Position numbers and translations under genes: made by a program. A DNA stretch of 32,835 nt. It comes from Acidimicrobiaceae bacterium (GTDB taxonomy: Bacteria; Actinomycetota; Acidimicrobiia; Acidimicrobiales; Bog-793). Below, one piece after another: positions 24,695 to 32,835 of this stretch. The notes under the pieces were generated by a model, which was given only the letters and a program-made list of their open reading frames with translations, made no database searches and was not told where the DNA came from. How positions within the stretch are numbered: position 1 is the first letter of the stretch; each line of letters starts with the position of its first letter. The stretch lies in assembly GCA_003136185.1 (NCBI GenBank), contig PLDN01000099.1, positions 1 through 32,835 of the forward strand, given 5' to 3'.

Positions 24695-26332
24695 TCACAG
24701 CCGGAACACGCCGAAGCCTTCGGCGCCCTTCACGATGTTCGAGTGGCAGGCGGAAAGCGCCATGCCGACGACGTGGCGGGTGTCACGAGGATCGATCACT
24801 CCGTCATCGACCACCCGTCCCGTCGCGTAGAGCGCGAGCGATTGCCGCTCAGCCATCTGCTCTACAAACTGGCTGCGCACCTTCTCGGCTTCCTCGTCGA
24901 CCTCTTCTCCCTTGCGCGCGGCCTGCCCGCGGCGGACGAGTGACATGACGCCGGCCATTTGTTTGGGGCCCATGACGGCGATCTTCGCCGTCGGCCACAA
25001 GAACACAAAGCGCGTGTCGAATGCCCGGCCACCCATTCCGTAGTTGCCCGCCCCGTAGCTCGCGCCGAGGATCACGGTGATGTGCGGGACGGTCGAGTTG
25101 GAAAGGGCGTTGATCATCTGACTGCCGTGCTTCACGATGCCGCCTCGTTCGTACTCACGGCCCACCATGTACCCCGTGATGTTCTGCAGGAACAAAAGCG
25201 GGGTGTCAATCTGGTTGCAAAGCTGGATGAACTGCGCCGCCTTCTGTGAGGAGTCGGAGAAGAGCACACCGTTGTTCCCGAGGATCCCGACGGGGAATCC
25301 GTGGATGGAGGACCAGCCGCAAACGAGCGTCTCGCCGTAGCGAGGTTTGAAGTCCTCGAAGCGACTGCCGTCGACGATGCGTGAGATGACTTCTCGGACG
25401 TCGAGGGGTGCCCGGAGGTCGGCCGAGACGAGGCCGAGAAGCTCCTCGGGGTCGTTCAGCGGCTCGTCGGGTGCCTCGCTCGGTCCGGGACCGAGCTTGC
25501 GCCAGTGCAGATGGCCGACGACCTCTCGGGCCATCGAGACTGCCTCGTGCTCGTCCTCGGCGAGGTAGTCGGCGAGCCCGCTCACGGTCGCGTGCATGAG
25601 GGCGCCACCGAGCTCTTCGTCGTCGGAATCCTCCCCGGTCGCCATCTTTACGAGAGGCGGGCCGCCCAAGAAGACCTTCGCGCCGCCCTTTACGAAGATG
25701 TTGTAGTCCGAGAGACCCGGCTGGTAAGCGCCACCAGCGGTCGAGCTCCCGAAGACGACCGAGATCGTCGGGATCTTCCGGCCCGAGAGCTCAGTGATGT
25801 CGTGGAAGATGCTGCCGGTCTCAGAAAAGTGAGACATATTGCGCCGCAGCTCCTCTTCGGGATCAGAGCGCCCGCCGCCACCGCCCCGCAGGTCTCCCCC
25901 TGCGGACTCTACGAACTGTATGTACGGCAAGCGGTTCTCGCGCGCCACCTCGAGGCCGCGCTCGATCTTCCGGTAGGCGACGGCCGTCATCGCGCCGCCA
26001 AGCACCGTTGGGTCGTTCCCGAGCACGACGCACTCTGTGCCCTCGACGACGCCGATACCCAAAAGGAGCCCGCCGCCGACGGCGAAGTTCGTCTGGGTAC
26101 CCGCGAGGGCCGACAGCTCGAGCCACGGGGAGTCGGGATCGAGGAGGAGTGAGACGCGCTCGCGGATGGGCAGCTTGTTGCGGCCCCGCAGGCGGGCCGT
26201 GGAGGCCTCTCCCCCGCCGGCCGCCGCCTCGGCAAAAAGGCGGCTCAGCTCCTCGAGCATCTCTCGCATCGCCTCGGCGTTGGCAAGGTACTCCTCCGAG
26301 GAGGTGTCAAGAGAAGATCGCAGCACCGGCAT
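24695..26332 (-). CDS. Acyl-CoA carboxylase beta subunit (carboxyltransferase)
   Basis: RGRNKLPIRERVSLLLDPDSPWLELSALAG, VVFGSSTAGGAYQPGLSDYNIFVKGGAKVFLGGPPLVKMATGE, LFLQNITGYMVGREYERGGIVKHGSQMINALSNSTVPHITVILGASYGAGNYGMGGRAFD. Confidence 0.95.
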   Translation of the reverse strand: MPVLRSSLDTSSEEYLANAEAMREMLEELSRLFAEAAAGGGEASTARLRGRNKLPIRERVSLLLDPDSPWLELSALAGTQTNFAVGGGLLLGIGVVEGTECVVLGNDPTVLGGAMTAVAYRKIERGLEVARENRLPYIQFVESAGGDLRGGGGGRSDPEEELRRNMSHFSETGSIFHDITELSGRKIPTISVVFGSSTAGGAYQPGLSDYNIFVKGGAKVFLGGPPLVKMATGEDSDDEELGGALMHATVSGLADYLAEDEHEAVSMAREVVGHLHWRKLGPGPSEAPDEPLNDPEELLGLVSADLRAPLDVREVISRIVDGSRFEDFKPRYGETLVCGWSSIHGFPVGILGNNGVLFSDSSQKAAQFIQLCNQIDTPLLFLQNITGYMVGREYERGGIVKHGSQMINALSNSTVPHITVILGASYGAGNYGMGGRAFDTRFVFLWPTAKIAVMGPKQMAGVMSLVRRGQAARKGEEVDEEAEKVRSQFVEQMAERQSLALYATGRVVDDGVIDPRDTRHVVGMALSACHSNIVKGAEGFGVFRL

Positions 26333-26341
26333 CGGCGCTCG

Positions 26342-27190
26342 TCAGGCTTCCGGCTCTGCGGGCACCGCCGGTGGAGCGAGCGACGCGTCGAGCCCGCCGA
26401 CCGGCATGCCTAGCCCGGGCTCGCGGCCGGGTCCGGCAGGTCCCGCAAAGGCTTGCGCGATCGACAGCCACTGCTGTGCGGTCGCTCCCTTCGCGCTCAC
26501 CTCGGTGTCGGCGGGGTGCCGGCGCTGGGTGAACACGAGGGCCAAGCCGAGCGCACTGCCGGTGATCTGCTCTTGTGCATCGTCTGGCCCCCAAGCCCAG
26601 GTCTCGCCGTCCGGTGCGATGGCCTCGACCCTGACCGGCGTCCCCGGATCGGTCAGGCCGTGCACGAGGAAGGCATAGCGTCGGGCGGAAACGCCGATGT
26701 GACAGATGTGGCGCAGCCGGCGGCTGACGCTTGCCGGCAGCCCCAGGGCGTCTCGCACGTCCTGGCCGTGTGCCCAGGTCTCCATCAGGCGGGCAGTCGT
26801 GAAGCTCGCGAGGCTCATCTCCGGCCCGTACCAGGGAACGCGCCGCTCCGGATCAGCGCCTCGGGCGGCATCGAGGAGGTCGCGTCGCCCAGTCCGCCAG
26901 TCGGCGAGGAGGTGCCGTCCGTCGACCGAGCGACCGAGGGCCACGTCAGGAGCGCGGCCTTGCTCGCCGGCCAGCAAGCCAGCCTTGTGCTCCTCGAAGC
27001 GCTCTGGTGCAACGAGCGCGAGAGAGGCGGTCGTGTCGAAGTATGCGAGATGGCTGATCTGGTCGCAGACCTGCCAGCCCTCGGCCGGGGTAGGGGCCTC
27101 CCATTCTGCCTGCGTGAGGTCGGCCAGCACCTCATCGAGGGACTCGTGCTCGTCCGAGAGATCTGAGAGCAACTCGTCCATCCTGCTCAT
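26342..27190 (-). CDS. TIGR03084-like / mycothiol-dependent maleylpyruvate isomerase (DinB-fold) family protein
   Basis: MSRMDELLSDLSDEHESLDEVLADLTQAEWEAPTPAEGWQVCDQISHLAYFDTTASLAL, WYGPEMSLASFTTARLMETWAHGQDVRDALG. ATG at 27190 with AGGAGAGG upstream. Confidence 0.75.
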   Translation of the reverse strand: MSRMDELLSDLSDEHESLDEVLADLTQAEWEAPTPAEGWQVCDQISHLAYFDTTASLALVAPERFEEHKAGLLAGEQGRAPDVALGRSVDGRHLLADWRTGRRDLLDAARGADPERRVPWYGPEMSLASFTTARLMETWAHGQDVRDALGLPASVSRRLRHICHIGVSARRYAFLVHGLTDPGTPVRVEAIAPDGETWAWGPDDAQEQITGSALGLALVFTQRRHPADTEVSAKGATAQQWLSIAQAFAGPAGPGREPGLGMPVGGLDASLAPPAVPAEPEA

Positions 27191-27303
27191 GACGCTCTTT
27201 TCCTCTCCTGGTGGTGGTCCGGCTCGGATGTTCGAGGGGATCTGCCGGCGGTCGCCTAAGTGATCCTGCCGCGAGAACGGCCCCCTGTGCCAGGAGTCTC
27301 GCC

Positions 27304-27309
27304 TACGGT
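27304..27309 (+). promoter_or_regulatory. Candidate -10 hexamer TACGGT for a leaderless transcript of the SDR-MarC-SDR unit
   Basis: TACGGT-GGCTGGCG-ATG; 8-nt gap. Confidence 0.35.
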
Positions 27310-27317
27310 GGCTGGCG

Positions 27318-28178
27318 ATGGCAGGTGACGCTCGGCACGACAAGCCCCTAAGAGGCTCGGGCCGGGTCGTCGTGACGACGGGCACGACGTCCGGGATCGG
27401 CCTCGCGACGGCTGTCGAATTGGCCCGGCGTGGCTGGGTATCGGTCGCGACGTATCGCTCGGAGCACAAGCTCGCGACCTTGGAGCGAGCCGCCGACGAG
27501 GCGGGCGTAACGGTCTACCCGCTGTTGTTGGACGTGACAGATTCGTCGGCCTGTGGCTCAGCGGTCGCCGAGGTGGTCGATCGCCACGGCGCGTTGCACG
27601 CGCTCGTGAACAACGCCGGCTACGGCCTCACGGGAGCAGTCGAGGACACCTCCGACGAAGAGGCCCGCCAACTGCTCGAGACGATGGTCCTCGCGCCGGC
27701 GCGCCTTTGCAGGCTTGCGTTGCCACATCTACGGGCGGCGGGCGGTGGCCGGATCGTGAACGTCTCGTCGATCTACGGCCGGACGACCACTCCTCTCTCA
27801 GGCTGGTACCAGGCCTCGAAGCACGCGCTCGAAGGCCTTACCGACGCGCTCCGGGCTGAGGTTGCCTCCGACGGCATCAAAGTAATCCTCGTCGAGCCGG
27901 GCGGCTTTAGGACCGAGATCTGGGATGAACAAGGAATACGCCACCCGAGCGAGCGCTACGAGACGGCGTATCGCCGGACACATCGGGCCCTCGAACTGGC
28001 GAACCCGCTCCTCGGCGACCCCGCAACTTGCGCACGCGTGATCGCCGGGGCGCTTCAGGCCCGCTTGCCCCGGCCTCGCTATCTCGTCGGCTCGGACGCT
28101 CACCTGCTTGCCGCCGTGATGCCGCTTACTCCATCGGTGGTGAAGGATCGCATCACCCGGGCGGTGCTCGGCCTGTGA
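27318..28178 (+). CDS. SDR family oxidoreductase
   Basis: VVVTTGTTSGIGLATAVELARRG, LVNNAGYGLTGAVED, GRIVNVSSIYG, GWYQASKHALEGLTDALR. Confidence 0.93.
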   Translation: MAGDARHDKPLRGSGRVVVTTGTTSGIGLATAVELARRGWVSVATYRSEHKLATLERAADEAGVTVYPLLLDVTDSSACGSAVAEVVDRHGALHALVNNAGYGLTGAVEDTSDEEARQLLETMVLAPARLCRLALPHLRAAGGGRIVNVSSIYGRTTTPLSGWYQASKHALEGLTDALRAEVASDGIKVILVEPGGFRTEIWDEQGIRHPSERYETAYRRTHRALELANPLLGDPATCARVIAGALQARLPRPRYLVGSDAHLLAAVMPLTPSVVKDRITRAVLGL

Positions 28179-28765
28179 GCTACGCCACCTTCGGCAAGAC
28201 CTTCGTGACGCTGCTCGTCGTGATGGATCCTTTCGGCACCGCACCGGTCTTCTTGTCACTCACGCGCCCGATGACCCGGAGAGCCGCTCGGCGGGCCGCT
28301 CTCGTGGCGTCGGTCGCAGCGCTCGCCGTCGTGAGCGTGTTCGCACTGTTCGGCCAGGTGGTGTTGAGCTACCTACACGTCTCGCTCGCGAGCCTGTCCA
28401 TCGCCGGCGGCCTTCTGCTCCTGCTCGTCGCGCTCGAGATGCTGCAGGGTCAACAGACGCCGCCAGCCGACGCCGATCGGATCGCTCTCGTGCCGCTCGC
28501 GACTCCGCTGCTCGCTGGACCGGGAGCGATCGCGACCGTCATGGTCCTCGTCCGCCAGCAATCGGGCACGGCCGCCCATCTCGGCGTCTACGCCGGCATC
28601 CTCGCGACCGTGGTGGTGATCGGAGCCGTTCTGCTGCTGGCCAACCAACTTGCGAAGTGGATACCTCCTTCAGCACTCCACTTCCTGACCCGGATCTTCG
28701 GATTCCTCCTCGCCGCCATCGCCGTCCAGCTCGTCGTCGACGGGGCGACGACGCTCGCCCGGTGA
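28175..28765 (+). CDS. MarC family integral membrane protein
   Basis: TLLVVMDPFGTAPVFLSLTRPMTRRAARRAALVAS, LSIAGGLLLLLVALEMLQG, VPLATPLLAGPGAIATVMVL, ILTRIFGFLLAAIAVQLVVDG-like end. GTG start overlaps the SDR stop (GTGA, 28175-28178). Confidence 0.92.
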   Translation: MSYATFGKTFVTLLVVMDPFGTAPVFLSLTRPMTRRAARRAALVASVAALAVVSVFALFGQVVLSYLHVSLASLSIAGGLLLLLVALEMLQGQQTPPADADRIALVPLATPLLAGPGAIATVMVLVRQQSGTAAHLGVYAGILATVVVIGAVLLLANQLAKWIPPSALHFLTRIFGFLLAAIAVQLVVDGATTLAR

Positions 28766-28787
28766 TGAACCCTTTGGCGAAGCCGTT

Positions 28788-29561
28788 GTGACCGACGTGG
28801 CCCCCGTCGCAGTCGTCACGGGCGCCTCGAGCGGCATCGGCGCGGCAACCGCGCGAGCCCTCACCGCGCACGGTTACGAGCTCGTCCTCGGTGCCCGGCG
28901 TCTCGATCGCATCGAGGCGCTGGCAGGAGAGCTCGGCGGCGGGGCTCGAGCGGTCAGATTGGACGTCTCGGATCCGGCAAGCGTGGAGGCCTTCTGCGAC
29001 GACGTGCCCGACTGCCAGGTGCTCGTGAACAACGCCGGTGGGGCGCTCGGGGCGGACCGCATCGAGGACGCCGACGAGACGAAGTGGCTCACGATGTACC
29101 AGTCGAACGTCATGGGCACAATGCGTGTGACCAAGGCGCTGCTGCCGAAGTTGATCGCGTCCGGTGACGGCGTAGTGGTGAACATCGGGTCGGTGGCTGC
29201 GTTCGAGCCGTATCCGGGCGGAGCCGGCTACAACGCCGCAAAGCATGCCCTGCGCGCAATCACGGACGTGCTTCGCATGGAGATGCTCGGCCAACCGCTG
29301 CGGATCTCGGAGATCGACCCGGGCATGGTCGAGACGGAGTTCTCGCTCGTGCGTTTTGAGGGCGACGCCGAGCGGGCGAAGGCAGTCTACGAAGGGGTCA
29401 CACCCCTCACGGCGGAGGATGTCGCCGAGTGCGTCGCCTTCGTCGTCACGAGGCCTTCACACGTAGACATCGACCGCATCATCGTGCGTCCGCGTGATCA
29501 GGCGCGGGTTGCGATTCCCTCCGTGTATCGGAGGGCGACGGACTCCGGGCCTCTGCCGTGA
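28788..29561 (+). CDS. SDR family oxidoreductase (YdfG/serine 3-dehydrogenase-like)
   Basis: GTG start; VAVVTGASSGIGAATARALTAHGYELVLGARRLDRIEALAGEL, VLVNNAGGALG, GYNAAKHALRAITDVLRMEMLGQPLRISEIDPGMVETEFSLVRF. Confidence 0.93.
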   Translation: MTDVAPVAVVTGASSGIGAATARALTAHGYELVLGARRLDRIEALAGELGGGARAVRLDVSDPASVEAFCDDVPDCQVLVNNAGGALGADRIEDADETKWLTMYQSNVMGTMRVTKALLPKLIASGDGVVVNIGSVAAFEPYPGGAGYNAAKHALRAITDVLRMEMLGQPLRISEIDPGMVETEFSLVRFEGDAERAKAVYEGVTPLTAEDVAECVAFVVTRPSHVDIDRIIVRPRDQARVAIPSVYRRATDSGPLP

Positions 29562-29782
29562 CCCGTAGGGCTAGCCAACCGCAGCACGAGGCGCGCCGCC
29601 CGGCCGTCTAGGGCGCTTGCAGATCTCAATATCGAACCGGCTCCTGCCATCCGACGTCGATCGGCTTGCCCGGCAGGCCCGACATGAGACGCAGGGAACC
29701 TTAAGCACCCCGTTCTGGGGCGGCACGCGTAGGCTGTGGCTGGCCCGAGAGCGGGCAGAGCCTCGGGGGAAGTGAGCCTCCA

Positions 29783-31957
29783 GTGCGCGGATCTGAGAAG
29801 TCGGCGAATTCTGGAGCGGCCGAGCGGCCCGGGTTCCGTCGCGATGTCGAGGGGCTGAGGGCCGTCGCGATCCTCCTCGTCGTGCTTTACCACGTCAATG
29901 TTCATCCGTTCACCGGCGGCTATGTCGGCGTCGACGTCTTCTTCGTCATCTCGGGCTTTCTCATTACCGGCCAGCTCGCGAGGGAGCTCGAGTCGGAGGG
30001 AAAGATCTCGTTTCTCGCGTTTTATGCCAGGCGTGCACGGCGCATCCTGCCGGCGGCGACTTTGGTCACGATCTCCACAGTCGTGGCTTCGGCGTTACTG
30101 CTGACGCCTCTCGCCGCGCGTCGCGTTTTCAGCGACGCCATCGCGGCGGTCTTCTTCGGGGCCAACTTCCGTTTCGCTGCCGAGGGGGCAAACTACTTCG
30201 ACGCCGGGCTACCTGCGTCTCCGCTGCAACACTTCTGGTCGCTGTCGGTGGAGGAGCAATTTTACGTCGTCTGGCCGCTGCTCCTCTTCACCTCCTCTCT
30301 CATGTGGGTCCGGGGGAGGCGCGCCGCTCGCCGGTTGCAACGACGCGAGGGCACTGGCGAAGAAGACAGACCACGCCCGGCCATGCCCGTGGTGATCGGG
30401 GCGTTGTGCGCTGTAGCGACGCTCTCGTTTCTTGCCTCGGTGTGGCAAACGACGGGGTCACCGTCGTGGGCCTATTACTCGATCGTCACGAGAGCCTGGG
30501 AGCTCGCCGTGGGTGCTCTCACGGCGTTGGCGCTACCCATGGCAAGCCGCATTCCGGCGCGCCTCGCAGCCGGACTGAGCTGGATCGGCCTCGCCTGCAT
30601 TGGCGTCGCTGCAACGCTATACACAGGGTCTACTCCCTATCCCGGCCACGCTGCTCTTCTTCCTGTCGCTGGCGCCGCGGCCGTCGTCGCCGGCGGTAGC
30701 GCAGCATCCAAGCGGTTAGGCGCCCAGGCAATCCTCGGCACCCCGCCGTTCCAGCGCCTCGGCAGCTGGTCGTATTCGTGGTATCTCTGGCACTGGCCGT
30801 TTCTCATCCTCGCCCCTGCGCTACTCGGGCACGCACTCTCGGAATTGGAGGCCGTCGTGGTGGTTGGCATCGCTCTCATCGTCGCCGTGCTGTCGTTCGT
30901 GCTCGTCGAGCGACCGATACGGCGCATGCAGATCATCGTTCGTCGACCGGCCATCGGCCTAGCGGGAGGCGCCCTGCTCGCGCTCACTTCGGTGACGGTC
31001 CTCACTTTGGCGGGCTTGGCCGACCCTGTCTCTGCGCAGACCGGAGCGGCCAGCCACCTCGAGACAGCGCAAGCGGGGAGCCTGACGCCGACTGAGCTGG
31101 CGGCAGACCTCGTGGCCGGCGTCAAGACGCACAAGGTGCCGTCCAATCTCACGCCGCCCCTAGCGTCCGCCGCGAGCGCGCTACCGATCATCGTCACTAA
31201 CGGCTGTCACCTCGAACACAGTGGTACACGGAGCAAGCCGTGCATCTACGGGGACACCAAGTCCCACACGTCGGTCGTGCTGTTCGGCGACTCGCATGCG
31301 GCCGCGTGGTTCCCGGCGCTCGAGACCATCAGCAAGGAAGAGCACTGGCGCCTCGTGGACCTCACCAAGGCCGGCTGCCCACCACCCGAGGTCGCCATCG
31401 TGCTGCGGGGAAGCGCCGGCGCGTACCCGCAGTGCACCGAATGGCGTACGAACAGCGAGGCGTATATCGCCAATCTTCATCCCGCTCTTGTCATCGCCAT
31501 ATGGGCGCGGTACGTCGAGGAGCCCGAGGCAGAGCCCCTCGCCGGCGTCCCCACGGGCTACGGGAGCACGTGGGACGACGGAGTGGAAGCGATCTTCAAG
31601 TTCCTCCACAAGTCCGCCCAGCACCTGGTTTTCATCTCGGACACACCCACGCAGGAGTACACGGTGCCCGACTGCGTGTCTGGGCACCCGACCGACATCT
31701 ACGCGTGCACCACTCCACTCAGTGCCGCCATCCGTCTCCCTGCGGTGAAAGCCGAGGAGCTGAAGCTGGCGAAGCAGAACCACATTGACACGATCGACCC
31801 CACGGCGTGGTTCTGCGACCCGAAACGTTGCCCTGCGATCGTCGGCAACATCATCCTTTATCGGGACAACGCCCACATGGTGCCGCAATGGTCGGACTTC
31901 ATCGCTCCCGTGCTCGCCGACTCTCTCGTGCCGATCGTGACCGGGAAGCCGGCGTAG
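29783..31957 (+). CDS. OafA/YrhL-type membrane acyltransferase with C-terminal SGNH domain
   Basis: FRRDVEGLRAVAILLVVLYHVNVHPFTGGYVGVDVFFVISGFLITG, RRARRILPAA, QHFWSLSVEEQFYVVWPLLL; SGNH motifs VVLFGDSHAAAWFPALE and YRDNAHMVPQW. Confidence 0.95.
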   Translation: MRGSEKSANSGAAERPGFRRDVEGLRAVAILLVVLYHVNVHPFTGGYVGVDVFFVISGFLITGQLARELESEGKISFLAFYARRARRILPAATLVTISTVVASALLLTPLAARRVFSDAIAAVFFGANFRFAAEGANYFDAGLPASPLQHFWSLSVEEQFYVVWPLLLFTSSLMWVRGRRAARRLQRREGTGEEDRPRPAMPVVIGALCAVATLSFLASVWQTTGSPSWAYYSIVTRAWELAVGALTALALPMASRIPARLAAGLSWIGLACIGVAATLYTGSTPYPGHAALLPVAGAAAVVAGGSAASKRLGAQAILGTPPFQRLGSWSYSWYLWHWPFLILAPALLGHALSELEAVVVVGIALIVAVLSFVLVERPIRRMQIIVRRPAIGLAGGALLALTSVTVLTLAGLADPVSAQTGAASHLETAQAGSLTPTELAADLVAGVKTHKVPSNLTPPLASAASALPIIVTNGCHLEHSGTRSKPCIYGDTKSHTSVVLFGDSHAAAWFPALETISKEEHWRLVDLTKAGCPPPEVAIVLRGSAGAYPQCTEWRTNSEAYIANLHPALVIAIWARYVEEPEAEPLAGVPTGYGSTWDDGVEAIFKFLHKSAQHLVFISDTPTQEYTVPDCVSGHPTDIYACTTPLSAAIRLPAVKAEELKLAKQNHIDTIDPTAWFCDPKRCPAIVGNIILYRDNAHMVPQWSDFIAPVLADSLVPIVTGKPA

Positions 31958-32072
31958 GTCAGGGTCGCTGTCGCGGTCGGGGTCCCCGGCCACCTCCCGC
32001 CTCGCGCCCCCTTCCCGCCCGGGCTGGCTCCGACTGCCTCTGGCGGGCTGGCTGGCTCTCCCCACTCCTGTC

Positions 32073-32551
32073 TTGTCGCTCCGCTCAGAGCACGCCGACA
32101 GCGACACTCGGGGAGAGGTCACGATCGCCACCTACGGCGAAGAGCTCGTCCGGCTCGTGCTCGCGCGAGAGCACAAGATGCTCGGTCAGGGTGAGGAGGT
32201 GTGCAAGGCGACGACGAAGGGGCTGCTGTCACCCACGCCGGTCGTCGCCCGGGCCGTCCACCTCGTCGGCAAGGAAGGGAATCGGCTGGAGGAGGTTGCG
32301 ACAGGCGAGGTCACCGACCCGGACGAGGTGCTGACCGACTACGGCGACGACAACTGGGAGGCGGTACTCCTCCCAGTTGGCCGACAAATCGGGATCGCCG
32401 CTTGGCACGGGAGACGGGACTCGCTCGCTCCACGCTGATTGATCTCATCCACGGGAGGGCATCACCACGGGCGGCGACACGAGCGCGTGTCAAGGAAGCG
32501 CTGACCATGGGGGCTGAAGGAGTAGGAGATCATCACCCGTCTCCCTCTTGA
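32073..32551 (+). pseudogene. Frameshifted, probably 5'-truncated remnant of an uncharacterised actinobacterial protein with C-terminal helix-turn-helix
   Basis: Frame 1 ...VARAVHLVGKEGNRLEEVATGEVTDPDEVLTDYGDDNWEAVLLPVGRQIGIAA continues in the -1 frame as LARETGLARSTLIDLIHGRASPRAATRARVKEAL, an HTH-like segment. Confidence 0.6.
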
Positions 32552-32609
32552 CCAGCGGTTCCTCCCAGGAGAGACTGCGATCCTCGACTCGCTCTGGAGG
32601 CTACGACTG

Positions 32610-32835
32610 ATGCACGCGCCACGGTTCGACGCTCGGAGGCTGAGGATCCTTGTCGCCCTGCTCCTGTTGGCGGGGGCGCTCGCGGGGATCACGACGGTCG
32701 TCGCCTCCGCCTCGACCGTCGGAGCCTCCGCCTCGACCTGCGTGGGTTGGACGGGGGTGCAGCCGCCGAGCCCAAGCACCGCCGTCAACGTCCTCGACGG
32801 CGTGGCCGTGCTCTCCCCGTGCAACGCCTGGGCGG
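32610..32835 (+). CDS. Partial secreted protein (N-terminus; open at right edge), possibly a WxGxQPPSP-type repeat/beta-propeller protein
   Basis: My translation from ATG 32610: MHAPRFDARRLRILVALLLLAGALAGITTVVASASTVGASASTCVGWTGVQPPSPSTAVNVLDGVAVLSPCNAWA..., signal peptide plus repeat-like WTGVQPPSP...GVAVLSPCNAWA; no stop before the edge, hence missing from the ORF track. Confidence 0.6.
   Translation, partial: MHAPRFDARRLRILVALLLLAGALAGITTVVASASTVGASASTCVGWTGVQPPSPSTAVNVLDGVAVLSPCNAWA

Noticed and set aside
29517-29535. Perfect hairpin CCCTCCG-TGTAT-CGGAGGG
   Set aside because: Lies inside the end of the second SDR coding sequence, short and without a U-tract; probably incidental, not called a terminator.
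31181-32131. 316-aa minus-strand ORF opposite the SGNH acyltransferase domain
   Set aside because: Antisense to a gene with intact OafA and SGNH motifs; composition typical of a shadow ORF.
1-32835. CRISPR arrays, rRNA, tRNA, toxin-antitoxin or recognisable phage-defence systems
   Set aside because: No regularly spaced repeats, RNA gene landmarks or defence-family motifs were visible by eye; covariance and HMM searches would be needed for a firm negative.

Overview
High-GC, actinobacterial-looking window (inferred from codon bias and protein families, no database search). Left to right: (1) a lower-GC two-gene cassette: an AcpS-type phosphopantetheinyl transferase overlapping (ATGA) an 823-aa AMP-ligase/ACP/PlsC-acyltransferase fusion; (2) a SulP transporter followed by a mobile-DNA graveyard (about 3.1-6.5 kb) with an integrase-core fragment, a probable tyrosine-recombinase C-terminus and a truncated IS110 transposase with its right-end region; (3) GH29 alpha-L-fucosidase, N-acyl-D-amino-acid deacylase-like amidohydrolase, GNAT and EAL genes; (4) a collapsed sigma-K/RskA locus with a nonsense codon and an internal deletion; (5) MFS transporter plus rpiA, and an alpha/beta hydrolase; (6) a HelD-like RNAP-associated ATPase with a substituted Walker A (GTGKP), altered DEAQ box and apparent loss of its ancestral start codon; (7) a tightly packed minus-strand operon: TIGR03084-like protein, acyl-CoA carboxylase beta and alpha, AtuA, enoyl-CoA hydratase, FMN hydroxy-acid oxidase and gpsA, the last four chained by ATGA overlaps; (8) two SDRs flanking a MarC protein, an OafA-SGNH acyltransferase, a frameshifted HTH-protein remnant, and the start of a secreted protein running off the right edge. 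Best candidates for a second look are the carrier-fused lipid-acylation cassette, the aberrant HelD and the sigma/anti-sigma scar. I saw no CRISPR array, rRNA or tRNA, but I could not run structure or covariance searches.
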